Assembly (NCBI GenBank): GCA_958510875.1
Contig: OY294069.1
Location: 3,782,001-3,846,000 of the forward strand
Direction of reading: 5' to 3'
From: Endomychus coccineus
Taxonomy: Eukaryota; Arthropoda; Insecta; Coleoptera; Endomychidae
Length of the DNA stretch: 64,000 nt
Part shown: in pieces, positions 12,380 to 21,755 of the stretch
Position numbering within the stretch: position 1 is the stretch's first letter
Layout of the letters: the number at the start of each line of letters is the position of its first letter
The notes under the pieces: model-generated
The model's database searches: none
Told to the model about the DNA's origin: nothing
The model's input: the letters and a program-made list of their open reading frames with translations, nothing else
Position numbers and translations under genes: made by a program

Positions 12380-12840
12380 CCATTAAAATTGTGAGGGGGT
12401 GGATATCGAATTGGTCGCACAGTTTGGCAGTGTATACAACAAACCGGCTTATTTATGTCGCCGCCACGAAAGTGATATTAAAAGGCACAAATTACGAATG
12501 ACTTGTTTCCATAAGGTCCCTATAGATGGTGCTAGTTCGCGGTTTTGTATTCCCGGCGGAAGCCGGACGACCCGTTTCCTCCCGCAACACTAAGTGAAGT
12601 TTAATAACGGTGCCTGTAAATTTTTATGGTCGCGATGCTTTGTGTCGACGCTCACGAATTCATTTAAATGATTTATCCGGAGCAATATCGCGTCGCAGCA
12701 ATCAAAATACGAGAAACAATTTCGCGCGGCAATTAAAAATTTACAGATGCCGCTTGTTTGGATGTCACCCCATCCGATAGATAGTAAATCGAGGCTAATT
12801 TCTTTTTTTATCGGCTCAAACCAACATTCGATACACATGG
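12380..12840. other. GC/CpG-richer non-coding island
   Basis: Against the AT-rich surroundings this stretch is rich in CG dinucleotides (TCGCGTCGCAGC, TTTCGCGCGGC). ORFs on both strands are short and do not look like known proteins. It could be a conserved regulatory element. Nothing more can be said from sequence alone. Confidence 0.4.
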
Positions 12841-13289
12841 AATTTGTTGAATTGGAAGATTCATCATCAACATGTAATGATAATATTGATGATTTCTATT
12901 AATTCTTGAGGGCAATCAAGCAACTATTTATTTTAATCAATAGTGGGAGCCATTACTTTGTGATAATTTGTCATATTAATGAATGAAATGAATAGTACAT
13001 TGTGTATCTAGTAGTAAAAGCAATACATTCCCGGACGACAATGTAAATTGTTGGCCGAGGCGTTAGGCCGAAGCCAGCAACCATTGAATTTTGCGAGTGA
13101 GCTTTTAGTATGAGGTACACATACTATTTTTTCTGGAATCCCAATCAACATTATCATAAATTGAGGAGTTTTTATAAATGCACAACAATTTCTGATTACC
13201 ATCTTATTGCCTATGAAATCGTTTCCTTGGCAATCACTGTTTGTTTATTGTTGAGACAAAAGTCAGAGTTTCGCTACTTATTTCGGTTT

Positions 13290-13720
13290 AATACCTACTT
13301 ATCGCTAACAAATATTCAAAAATATTCAGAATGGTCAGTGATGATGAAGTCCAGGTGTGCGGGACATCGCCAGAGTTAGTCAGTGTTGCTGAAAATGTCC
13401 AAATGTATATAAAAAACTGGTGGAGACCGATTTTGACGGCCTGGGTGGCAAAAAGTTCGTTATATAATATAAACAATATTGTGCCCAATATTGAACCTTG
13501 TGGCACAGCATTATTCATCTCTGATGGATTAGATTTATATGACTCATATACTACAATTTGTTGACTATCTATTAAGTAGGATTCAATTCAAATATTCGGA
13601 CCAACTCTTATTCCATAGGAGTGCTTATTTAGTGATAACTTATGATTAACACAATCAAAAGGGGTTATATCGAAATGTAAAGTAAATACATCAATATTTA
13701 TAGTAATTTCTGACAATCTT
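13290..13720 (-). mobile_element. LINE reverse transcriptase remnant
   Basis: On the minus strand the conserved blocks appear in order: FDCVNHKLSLNKHSYGIR (after block A), ESYLIDSQQIVVYE, and NAVPQGSILGTILFILYNE (block B, about 13460-13515). The expected first catalytic Asp and the downstream catalytic box are damaged or missing. One stop lies before block B. Both ends are truncated. It adjoins a Penelope end fragment at 13720. Confidence 0.82.
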
Positions 13721-14040
13721 TTCCTATAACCTCATGAATCTCTAACATTTGGTTCGAACGTTGTATGAAATGCCTCCGAATATCAGAAGTAGATTGCTGT
13801 GCAGTGACTTCTTGATGCATATTCATATACTTGAAACATTATTGTGTTACAATTTTGATTACTCGTGCTTCTGTTGTACCGGCGACGTGAGAATTTTTTG
13901 GCTTTGAAATTAATGCGATAAGGGCGCTTTGTGCTTGATACAATTAGTCTTCTGATGATGGTCGTGTGAATGAAACGTATGCGAAGACAGAAATGATAAG
14001 GTATGAATTTATATAGTTCATACCTGGGTCAAGAATCCTT
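13720..14040 (+). mobile_element. Penelope-like element 3' end (PLE-A copy 2)
   Basis: This non-coding end matches 3540-3880 and the inverse of 62030-62225 (TTCGATTACTCGTG-like block, then GACGTGAG, GTGCGATAAGG-like block). It contains the hammerhead remnant at 13947-13988 and finishes with the one-sided tail TACCTGGGTCAAGAATCCTT (14021-14040), the same tail found at the 3' side of the copies at 17637 and 61951. No coding sequence is left. Confidence 0.8.
13947..13988 (+). ncRNA. Hammerhead ribozyme, decayed (PLE-A copy 2)
   Basis: CTGATGA is intact (13952-13958) and the stem I strands GTCTT and AAGAC are complementary. Stem II no longer pairs well (GGTC against GAAT), and stem III ACGTATGC has lost the perfect ACGTACGT palindrome. 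The cleavage-site triplet is also altered. Probably inactive. Confidence 0.75.
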
Positions 14041-14919
14041 ATTAAAAGAATGGAGATAGCTTATTGTATCACTCATTGATTTTCTTCTGGGATGAAACAA
14101 TGGCCTCTCCGATTAAAATGCGTCAAGTCACAATATATATCCGTCACCTGCCAAGCAAAATAATGAAATTCTATGAGTTTGAATGGAAACGTAAAGTTTG
14201 AAGTTTACTATTTATAACGAGACCGGTTCTGCTGAAACAGTTGTTGAAATTCTAACTGGAAATACAGTAGTTAAGACTTTAGAGTGTACATTGTGTATTT
14301 ATCCAACATATTGTAGGATTTGTTGGTTTCACTCAATCACAGAAGTTTCTAAATATTCAACACCACCATATTCGTTAATTATTCGCAATGATTCTAATCG
14401 GATTGAATTGAATTTCCTATTTCGTATCCGCCTAGGATTAATTGCGTTTCGACATTTCACGATGTAATCTGTAAATGATGTCTGTCAAATCGATACGATT
14501 ACGCCAGCAAATTGTCATTTAATACAAAAACGGAAGTGCTCAACGAGTTTAACAATGTTTGACAGGTTAACTCTTAGTAGCACTTGCAATTACAACTTAT
14601 ATTTAGAATTTCCTGAGTTAAATTCACTCAAATGAGCAAAAACACTGTGCCGAGTTCAGTGCCGGATTAAGAAGCAATTCCTATGTATTTCATACAATGA
14701 TAAGAACAAAACAGAAACAATCGATAGATCTGGAGCTTATAAGCAATCTTATGAAAAATGCGATTCTTTGTACACAAGACAAACAGGACGCTATTTTCCA
14801 CTATATGTTCAATCAACAAAAAATTTGCTTTATGTGTGTTTGGGAGCTGAACTCCAGGACTGGTGGAATCTTCGCTTTGTAAATTATGAGGAACTGCTGG
14901 GATGTAAATAAGCTCTAGG

Positions 14920-15145
14920 CACGGAATAGAGTACCAAGCTTTTGTGAAGCGGCTTTCGCGATGGACCTCACTTGATCATCCCATGAGATAGTGCCGATGG
15001 TGATGATACAGAGCATGGATACGGCAGACTCCATCGGAATATTTGCACCTGACATAATCTGATTAGGGATTGTGTGATCCGCCTTCCTTGAACGAATGAA
15101 ATCTTGAGTTCTGGTTGTATTGAACTGTACTAGATTAGCAGATCT
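14920..15145 (-). mobile_element. LINE C-terminal coding fragment
   Basis: Minus-strand translation gives VQFNTTRTQDF, then a stretch ending TISWDDQVRSIAKAASQKLG followed by TLFRA. This is the region just downstream of the catalytic box in arthropod Jockey/CR1-like LINEs (the FNxxKTQ motif and the W..H/Q..IAKxASQKLG motif). About 75 codons remain and the fragment is truncated at both ends. The + strand fragment at 50745-51720 is probably from the same family, as it carries the block immediately upstream. Confidence 0.8.
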
Positions 15146-15763
15146 CTCTGTCTCGCTCTCCCGACTTCATTGAATGGTGTGGGGGTTCTAGATGAGAGAG
15201 AGGTACGATGTGTAGCATCATCTACAAAGCTATGAATGTGACATGTGGTCACTTCCAATAGATCGTTGGAATGGAACAGAAAAAAAATTAGTGCCAAGAC
15301 AGATTCCTATTCTCAAACTACTGACCGACCTCCCAGTTAACAAACATAACGCTCTCCAGCAAACTGAAAATAATTGGAAAATATCTCAGATCAACAGTGA
15401 TTCAGGTCAAATTGGAAATTTTGCAATACTCCCTATAGAGAGCCAAGAAGTTGATCCAATAAATTATGAAGAATGTTGAACGAAAATCGAGGAGAGGATT
15501 TTTGTGAGTATCTGCACACAAGACCATTGCTAATGCATATTGATTAATTTTTTGATTTCCTGCATATGCCTACCCATTATTGCTCTATAGATAGGAAACA
15601 AACACTATTTTCCACTGAAAACACTTTTATCAAGCGAAAAGTGTCATAGTGTATCGATAGTTCACTATTATTGCTCGTCAAAGTTAAAATACAAGTATAG
15701 AGACGATAGTGGCCACCTAAGAAATTTCCTAGATCCGGCACTGGTGGATTCTCGCGTCATCTA

Positions 15764-16849
15764 CGAGGACAAGGTGGAAAGTTCCTGAAAAATGAAACAA
15801 GAAATGATTTATTTGATCAAAACTTATTTTATTTCACAACGTAATCTCCTTGTAGCCCTATACACTTAGACCCACTTTTTCCTAATTTTTCGATCCCTTC
15901 CAACTAATATGATCCTTCAAGATACGCGTTCGTTTCAGCGATGACCTCATCGTTGGAGCCAAACCTCCCTCCAACGAGGCACTTCTTCAAGTTTGGAAAC
16001 AGATAAAAATCTCAGGGGGCCAAATCTGGAGAATATGGTGGAAGACGAATCAATTCGTAGCGCAATTTTGGCATTGTGGCTGTACACCTTTGTGTCTATG
16101 CCTTGTTCTGATGGGTGAGAACCTTACGTGGCTACTTCCGCTCCAAATGGGCATCGAATCAATCAAACTGCTCTGCATAATATACGCCGATGATCATTGC
16201 CGTTTTCAAGGTAATCGATCTGAACAATACCGTAAGCATCCCAAAAAACTGTCTTCGTGACTTTGTTGGCCGATAAACGCACGTTGGCCTTTTTCGGCTT
16301 CAATTCGCCAGGACAAGTCCTCTGTTTCGACTGTTCCTAGGTCTCTGGTGTATTGTGATGAATCCATTCATGCAGAATGTTCCGTACTCGTTCGGTTGAG
16401 ATGCCCATAGGCCAGCAATCTGGTGCACTTTAACTCGCCGATCGTCCAATATCATACCAAGGATTTTATCGACGATTTCTGACGTTGTAATCTCAATTGG
16501 ACGACCAGAACATTCGGCGATCTTTGTGGTCATACTTCCACAACGAAAATCAGTAAGCCACTCATGAATCGTCCCAATCGATGTTTAACAAGCGAGGCTT
16601 TGGGTTGCGTATTGTTTTTTTACGCAAGAAATAATGTTTAATCAAGTCGTGAAATTCCCTCTTTTCCATGTTCACAGAAATCTTCAGGGTTGCATGCTTT
16701 CGATGAGTGTCAAAACAGAACTAAACGACATATCAGTCTGAAAATTTCAATGCGTTCTAGTTAAAGATGGTACATCACCAATGTCACATGGGATTTTTGA
16801 TTCTGGCGCCATCTGTTTAATTTTTCAGGGATTTTCTACCTTGCCCTCA
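15764..16849 (-). mobile_element. Classical mariner transposon, degraded
   Basis: Terminal inverted repeats of about 28 bases (CGAGGACAAGGTGGAAAGTT at the left; the complement of GAGGGCAAGGTAGAAAATCC at the right) are flanked by TA at 15762-15763 and 16850-16851. The coding strand is minus. Visible parts are an N-terminal helix-turn-helix with SGRPIEITTSEIV and DDRRVKVHQIA (16300-16533), FWDAYGIVQIDYL with the first catalytic Asp, and YSPDLAP followed by a stop then DFYLFPNLKKCL around the third Asp. The second Asp motif is disrupted. Spacing and motifs fit the DD34D mariners. Multiple stops make it inactive. Confidence 0.88.
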
Positions 16850-16851
16850 TA

Positions 16852-17624
16852 TCAGGAATTCAAAACATTTTTTTTGCAAACTATACTTCAGTGACGATCT
16901 ATCAAAACATGCAATAAAAAGTAGGGGCTTACATTCAATTTTTCAAGAATGTTGCTTTCCCTCACCCCAAAGTGAGTGAGGATAGCCTCTAGAAACAGTG
17001 CAAGTATTGAAATTTCTGTTGTAACTTGAGCCTATTGCACTAGCACATCATAATAATTAACATTACTCCACTGCCTTGAACAATGCACATTTGCAATAAC
17101 ACAGAATTATTCACTTTATCAGTATGTCAAATAGTCTTCACCCATATTTCTGGTGTTGGACCTCCTAACCTCTTTCTTCATGGCCACCGATTTCTCCGTC
17201 GAACTAACGTATGTGCCAATTTGACCCCTGTAGTAACAAGTTATACCCAAAATGTGTTGAATGGGGTTAGAAACGTGATGTTATGGGGGTAGACAAACCA
17301 CTTCTTTGGCCATATATTCCAGGTGACATAATTGTTTGTTACGTATAAGCTGTGGCTCATCCAAGATCAACATTAGTGGTTTGAAGGTGTTATCTTGATG
17401 TAGATATATTATTCCTACTTAACCTTTATTGTATATAACATTTTTCGCTTTCCTGCGTGTTGGCAATATTTTGTGTGAAGCACATTTCTTGAGATATTCC
17501 TTTAGATTATTTGAAATAGTTGCCCGGTATAATTCACAATAATTCATAACTTCGTGCATATTTTTTCTAGAATATCATCCAAATCTTTGTTATATTTAGT
17601 TTATAACTGATCCTGAGTATATCT
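16852..17624. other. Unassigned stretch between mariner and Penelope element
   Basis: A 69-codon ORF at 17083-17292 does not resemble a protein I recognise. No repeats or RNA structures were seen. Confidence 0.4.
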
Positions 17625-17660
17625 CTGTATCGTATAATAAGATTCTTGACCCAGTATGAA

Positions 17661-17837
17661 TTATATATAAAAATTCTCGGGAAATAGGTCACAATAACAC
17701 TTTGTTTTAAATATTCGTCTTTACGTACGTTTCGGTCTCACGACTATCATCAGAAGACTCACTATGTCTAAAAAGGGGGTTTATTAAAACTAATTATAGC
17801 ACAAGCGTCCAAATCGCACAATTTAACTTCAATCATA
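17661..17837 (-). repeat. 3' inverted pseudo-LTR of the Penelope element
   Basis: This is the reverse complement of 20595-20771 with very few differences. It contains the sense-oriented hammerhead. The one-sided tail 17637-17660 lies outside it. Confidence 0.92.
17717..17758 (-). ncRNA. Hammerhead ribozyme (PLE-A copy 3, sense strand)
   Basis: On the minus strand: stem I GTCTT, core CTGATGA, stem II AGTC-GTGA-GACC (outermost pair is an A-C mismatch, three pairs remain), core GAA, palindromic stem III ACGTACGT, cleavage triplet GTA, stem I AAGAC. All invariant core bases are present. The stem III with no real loop matches the minimal hammerheads known from Penelope-like elements, which are thought to act as dimers. 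Confidence 0.88.
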
Positions 17838-18161
17838 AGAGCCCACGCCGTCGAAACGAACAGAACCACGAATAATCGAAATTGTATCGTCAGAATTAAA
17901 GTATGAAAAATTTTTTTGTAGTAAGAATCCGCTATTCAGTAATATTATTAAAATATATGAGTGCATATTGATTGGTTTTCTCACAACAAATGAGAAGAAC
18001 GAAGTTATTTGTCAAGTATCTACTTTCGAAACCAGATGTGTAGGATTTATGACTAGGTACTTAAGAAATGTTACAGACCTGTACTGGGAAATTACTATTA
18101 CGAATTCTTCCCAAAAACATTTTCAACACTTATAAAGACGTATGTAAGAATTTGCAAGAGA

Positions 18162-19244
18162 TTATTTAATCAAATTAGTATAAATATGACTTAGATTTTG
18201 TGTGTCTACCCTATGATTTACAGATTTGGGGTCCCGTTTTATGTGAATCATCTCCAGGATAGATCTTTTATAATAATTGGTTTCCTTAGTTAAGATATTA
18301 ACATTTTTGTAATCAAATTGATGGTTATAATCAAAGCAATGCTTAGCAAGGGCGGTGGAATTTTCTAAGTTGTTATTTCTTGTGCTATATTTATGGCCGT
18401 ACATTCTTTTTTGTAAATATTGTTTAGAGATTCCAGTATAGGTTCCATCACAATCTAAACAATTCAATTTATACACTGTGTGGGTTTGTTTATCTTTGGG
18501 TATTAAAGGTTTTAGATTTGAGAAATATTTTCCAACACAGTTAGTAGGTTTATGCGCAACATTTATATCATACTTTTTCAAACATTTTTTGATTTTCTCT
18601 GAGGTCTCCGGAATGTAAGGTAGAGTTATAAAATTGTCTGTATTACCTTTTATGTTATTTTTATTAGACGAACCATTATAGATTTTGTTTATTCTTTCTT
18701 TAATGATAGGATTGAAAAAAGTTTTTGGGTAGCCATTCAATTCTAGTGTATTACGAACAATTTTTAAATTTTTGGGGCGGTCATCTGCGTGAGACAATTT
18801 TATCGCGCGATCTGTAAGGCTGTTTATGACACTTTTTTTATAACAAGCTGGTGCAACGGAATTGAAGTGAAGATAACGTTGAGACCCTACTTCTTTAGTA
18901 AACCAAGAGGTTTTTATTTTTCCATCTGCATCATGCCTAATGTTCATATCTAGGAAATTTATGTTATTGTTTATTTCTATTTCACAAGTGAATTGAAGTT
19001 TACAATGGAAATTGTTAAATTTATTAATCACATATTGAATTTTATCGTTGGGAACACACATAAGGCAATCATCTACATACCGTTTAAAGAATACAGGCTG
19101 AAAATCTAATGAATTTATAACAGATTCCTCCAGGTATTCCATAACGAGGTTAGCAATGGTAGCTGAAATAGGAGATCCCATTGCTGTGCCGAAAATTTGT
19201 CCAAAATATTGCTCACCGTACTGAAAATAAGTGCATTCTAACAA
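18162..19244 (-). CDS. Penelope reverse transcriptase C-terminal half plus GIY-YIG-type endonuclease
   Basis: A 360-codon open frame. Near residue 20 is FGTAMGSPISATIANLVMEY, the Penelope/telomerase-type block preceding the catalytic box, and RYVDDCL near residue 55 supplies the catalytic YVDD. The thumb region follows. From about residue 265 comes the endonuclease module: a CLDC cysteine pair, GTYTGISKQYL (the GIY...YxG core), then KRMYGHKYSTR and a C-terminal block ending MIHIKRDPKSVNHR. Penelope-like elements use this domain to nick target DNA for primed reverse transcription. The N-terminal half lies in another frame (19304-20569); a frameshift at about 19240-19255 and a stop at 19304 separate them. 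The ATG here is internal, not the true start. Confidence 0.92.
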   Translation of the reverse strand: MLECTYFQYGEQYFGQIFGTAMGSPISATIANLVMEYLEESVINSLDFQPVFFKRYVDDCLMCVPNDKIQYVINKFNNFHCKLQFTCEIEINNNINFLDMNIRHDADGKIKTSWFTKEVGSQRYLHFNSVAPACYKKSVINSLTDRAIKLSHADDRPKNLKIVRNTLELNGYPKTFFNPIIKERINKIYNGSSNKNNIKGNTDNFITLPYIPETSEKIKKCLKKYDINVAHKPTNCVGKYFSNLKPLIPKDKQTHTVYKLNCLDCDGTYTGISKQYLQKRMYGHKYSTRNNNLENSTALAKHCFDYNHQFDYKNVNILTKETNYYKRSILEMIHIKRDPKSVNHRVDTQNLSHIYTNLIK

Positions 19245-19303
19245 AACTTTACCGCATTTATAAAATCCGATTGATCAAGAGGTGTGTGGTTTTCAATCTC
19301 TGG

Positions 19304-20569
19304 TCAACGTTTTTTGATGCAATTTAATGCCAAAACAACAGGTATATTTGTAAATAAAGAAACAACGTCCAAGGAAATCAGTTGATGGTTTACGGGTACG
19401 GATTGATTTTTTATAAATTCATTAAAGTGCCATGAATCTTTTACATAGAATTCATTTTTTCCTATTATATTATTGATAGATTTTGATAGAAATTTTGATA
19501 AATTGTAAGTAGGCGCTCCAATATTACTAACAATGGGTCTTAGAGGTATAACATTTTTATGTAGTTTGGGAAGCCCATAGATATAAGGTGCTAGCCCATT
19601 ATGGCAAATTAATTTATTTTTTAATTCAATAGGGATTATCTTATTCTTACGCCATTTATTTATCAATTTATTCATGTTGTTTTGTACTGATAAAGTAGGA
19701 TCAGATTTTGATTTTTTATAAGTTGTTTCATCATTTAGAAGGTTTCCTATTTCGTTTTCATAGTCATTTCTATGCATTATGACAGTTTTATTACATTTAT
19801 CCGCGTTCAAAACTAATATTTGAGGGTTAGCATCTAAGAAATCTTTTGTTATTTTTGTATGATAGTTAAAACGATTCTTTGCAATCCCTACTTCTGCCTT
19901 CTGTTTGTTCTTTTTGTTTGTCAAGATGTTACAAACTTTGTTTCTAATTTCGTTTTTCTCTTCTACATTTTTATTCCTAATTCCGCATTCTAAATTTGCA
20001 ATAATATTATCGATAGGCAGTTTATTATTGTTATTAGGAAATGCAAATTTCGGACCTAAACTTAACGTGTGCTGCACCTCATCCGGAATTTTTATGTCCG
20101 TTAGATTTTTCAACCATTGTTCATTGATATTCTTTTTTCCATAAGTTACGCCTTTCATTAAATTATTTATCTTTTTAGATTGAATGGCTTTGATTTTGTT
20201 GAAATTTTTTTCGAAATAGTTATGCTGAATTTGAAAAAATTGCGATATAAAGTTGCTATCAAAATTTTGATGACAGGTTTGTTTAACCAGTTTGATTTTG
20301 TTTTCAACCTCAGCTACAATTGCACATGCTTCTTTAATGCATAGGTTCAAACAATTTTTATGAAAAGAATTTAATAATTTTGCGTACGCCTTCTTATTTT
20401 GCACCTTGCTAAACATATTCTCCTTTGATTTAGACATAATGAAATTTGGATAAACTTGCAAATTCCTACATCTTACCAGAAATATTCTACGATTCTTCTC
20501 TCTTGCTAGCATCTTCATTAACTTTCCGTATTCCTTCAAAACTTTAGGATAGGTGGTTATTCCTTCCAT
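19304..20569 (-). CDS. Penelope reverse transcriptase N-terminal half
   Basis: A 421-codon frame starting MEGITTYPKVLKEYG, with this ATG just inside the 5' pseudo-LTR. The first 250 residues are the lysine-rich N-terminal region of Penelope proteins. About residues 250-275 (FLDANPQILVLNADKCNKTV) is the first conserved block; PYIYGLPKLHK near 330 and LRPIVSNIGAPTYNLSKFL near 345 are the second; SLDVVSLFTNIP near 402 carries the first catalytic Asp. It ends at a TGA (19304-19306) where related sequences continue into the next half. Together with 18162-19244 the protein would be about 800 residues, usual for this family. Confidence 0.92.
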   Translation of the reverse strand: MEGITTYPKVLKEYGKLMKMLAREKNRRIFLVRCRNLQVYPNFIMSKSKENMFSKVQNKKAYAKLLNSFHKNCLNLCIKEACAIVAEVENKIKLVKQTCHQNFDSNFISQFFQIQHNYFEKNFNKIKAIQSKKINNLMKGVTYGKKNINEQWLKNLTDIKIPDEVQHTLSLGPKFAFPNNNNKLPIDNIIANLECGIRNKNVEEKNEIRNKVCNILTNKKNKQKAEVGIAKNRFNYHTKITKDFLDANPQILVLNADKCNKTVIMHRNDYENEIGNLLNDETTYKKSKSDPTLSVQNNMNKLINKWRKNKIIPIELKNKLICHNGLAPYIYGLPKLHKNVIPLRPIVSNIGAPTYNLSKFLSKSINNIIGKNEFYVKDSWHFNEFIKNQSVPVNHQLISLDVVSLFTNIPVVLALNCIKKR

Positions 20570-20594
20570 ATTAAGGCTTATATCCCAGCCGAAA

Positions 20595-20771
20595 TATGAT
20601 TGAAGTTAAATTGTGCGATTTGGACGCTTGTGCTATAATTAGTTTTAATAAACCCCCTTTTTAGACATAGTGAGTCTTCTGATGATGGTCGTCAGACCGA
20701 AACGTACGTAAAGACGAATATTTAAAACAAAGTGTTATTGTGACCTATTTCCCGAGAATTTTTATATATAA
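20595..20771 (+). repeat. 5' inverted pseudo-LTR of the Penelope element
   Basis: This is the inverted partner of 17661-17837. It contains a hammerhead on the + strand, antisense to the element's ORF. Confidence 0.92.
20674..20715 (+). ncRNA. Hammerhead ribozyme, apparently intact (PLE-A copy 3)
   Basis: Stem I GTCTT (20674-20678) pairs with AAGAC (20711-20715). The core CTGATGA is at 20679-20685, stem II GGTC/GACC with a GTCA loop at 20687-20698, core GAA at 20699-20701, stem III palindrome ACGTACGT at 20702-20709, and A17 at 20710, so predicted cleavage follows GTA. Every invariant position of the hammerhead consensus is satisfied and all helices pair perfectly, making this the best-preserved copy in the window. 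Confidence 0.92.
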
Positions 20772-20783
20772 CTGTATCGTATA

Positions 20784-21734
20784 GCAATTATTTTCATTAC
20801 ATCGTTATTAAAGTTCAAATAAATATTTCATTTGAATTTTTTAGCCAATTTAAATGAATTTACATTTGTTGAATACCGAAACCCTCATTGCACTACTGCA
20901 GAAATTTCATGAAAAGCTTCTAAAACACATTCTGAGATGTTGTTTATGAAAATCTCCCCTGTAAGTGGAGATGGAAGCAAACTGGGGATAGAACAAATAA
21001 CGTATCTGTCCAAATGGTGATGTGAGAACAACCCTCAAACTCGAATACACTTCTCCTAAGAGTAACGGTGAGTTATTCGTAACATCAAGAAAAATACCAG
21101 AATCAGAGCGAGCATTCTGAATGGATGATAGAAAATGCCCGGCTTGGAAGAACGGAGAAAGAAAACCGGAGAAAAATCTATAAGCCACCCTCCACAGATA
21201 AGCTACTTTTTATGTTACTATCACTAAAGCGAGTTAATTACAACGGAGCTTTTAAATTGTGGGCAATTATTTTTGGTAATGCGGATTTCGTAGATATTAA
21301 AATATTTACAGACGATACTCCTGAAGATTACCGTAATCCTTGAGCTAACTTAAAATTGCTCTTCGTGTAGTTTATCCATGGGCCTTTTGCCACAAGACTT
21401 ATCATTCATTATTTTATTGAAAGCAATATGAAATTCCTCAGTCGACACTTCGTTTGAAAGCTTTTGTCGAAAATAATTATTTTCAGTTACAATATCACTG
21501 GGATATAGAAAATAATCGATTATGTCACCGAGTCCATGTATCAGAACATTTCACTGGCAAATGGTTTTGATTTTCCGTTTCCCAATCGTATATAGTTTTC
21601 AGATTTTTAGTAGAATTTGTAACGCCAGATGTTGTTGATTTCATAATTTGGTTTATGACCCGATATATCGGTTATTTGGAATGTAACAATACGTTGTTAA
21701 CAAATAACAATCTAATGAATATGAAAAATGATGG
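20784..21734. other. Unassigned stretch
   Basis: Short ORFs on both strands between 20907 and 21343 look like chance. No repeats or structural RNAs were seen. Confidence 0.45.
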
Positions 21735-21755
21735 TTTGATCCCCATGAATTTAAT

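Larger units (their letters stand above)
17637..20771 (-). mobile_element. Penelope-like retroelement, nearly complete (PLE-A copy 3)
   Basis: This is a complete insertion read on the minus strand, flanked by a 12-bp target duplication CTGTATCGTATA (17625-17636 and 20772-20783). From its 5' side (right) it has an inverted pseudo-LTR (20595-20771), a reverse transcriptase ORF, a GIY-YIG-type endonuclease, the opposite pseudo-LTR (17661-17837) and a 24-base tail present only on the 3' side (17637-17660). The pseudo-LTRs are 177 bases each and nearly identical, and each carries a hammerhead ribozyme. The ORF has one in-frame stop (19304-19306) and one nearby frameshift, so the copy is young but disabled. 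Confidence 0.95.

Noticed and set aside
12399..12593. 64-codon ORF with Cys/His residues suggesting a zinc finger
   Set aside because: Spacing does not fit a C2H2 or other finger and the region is a CpG-rich island with ORFs on both strands.
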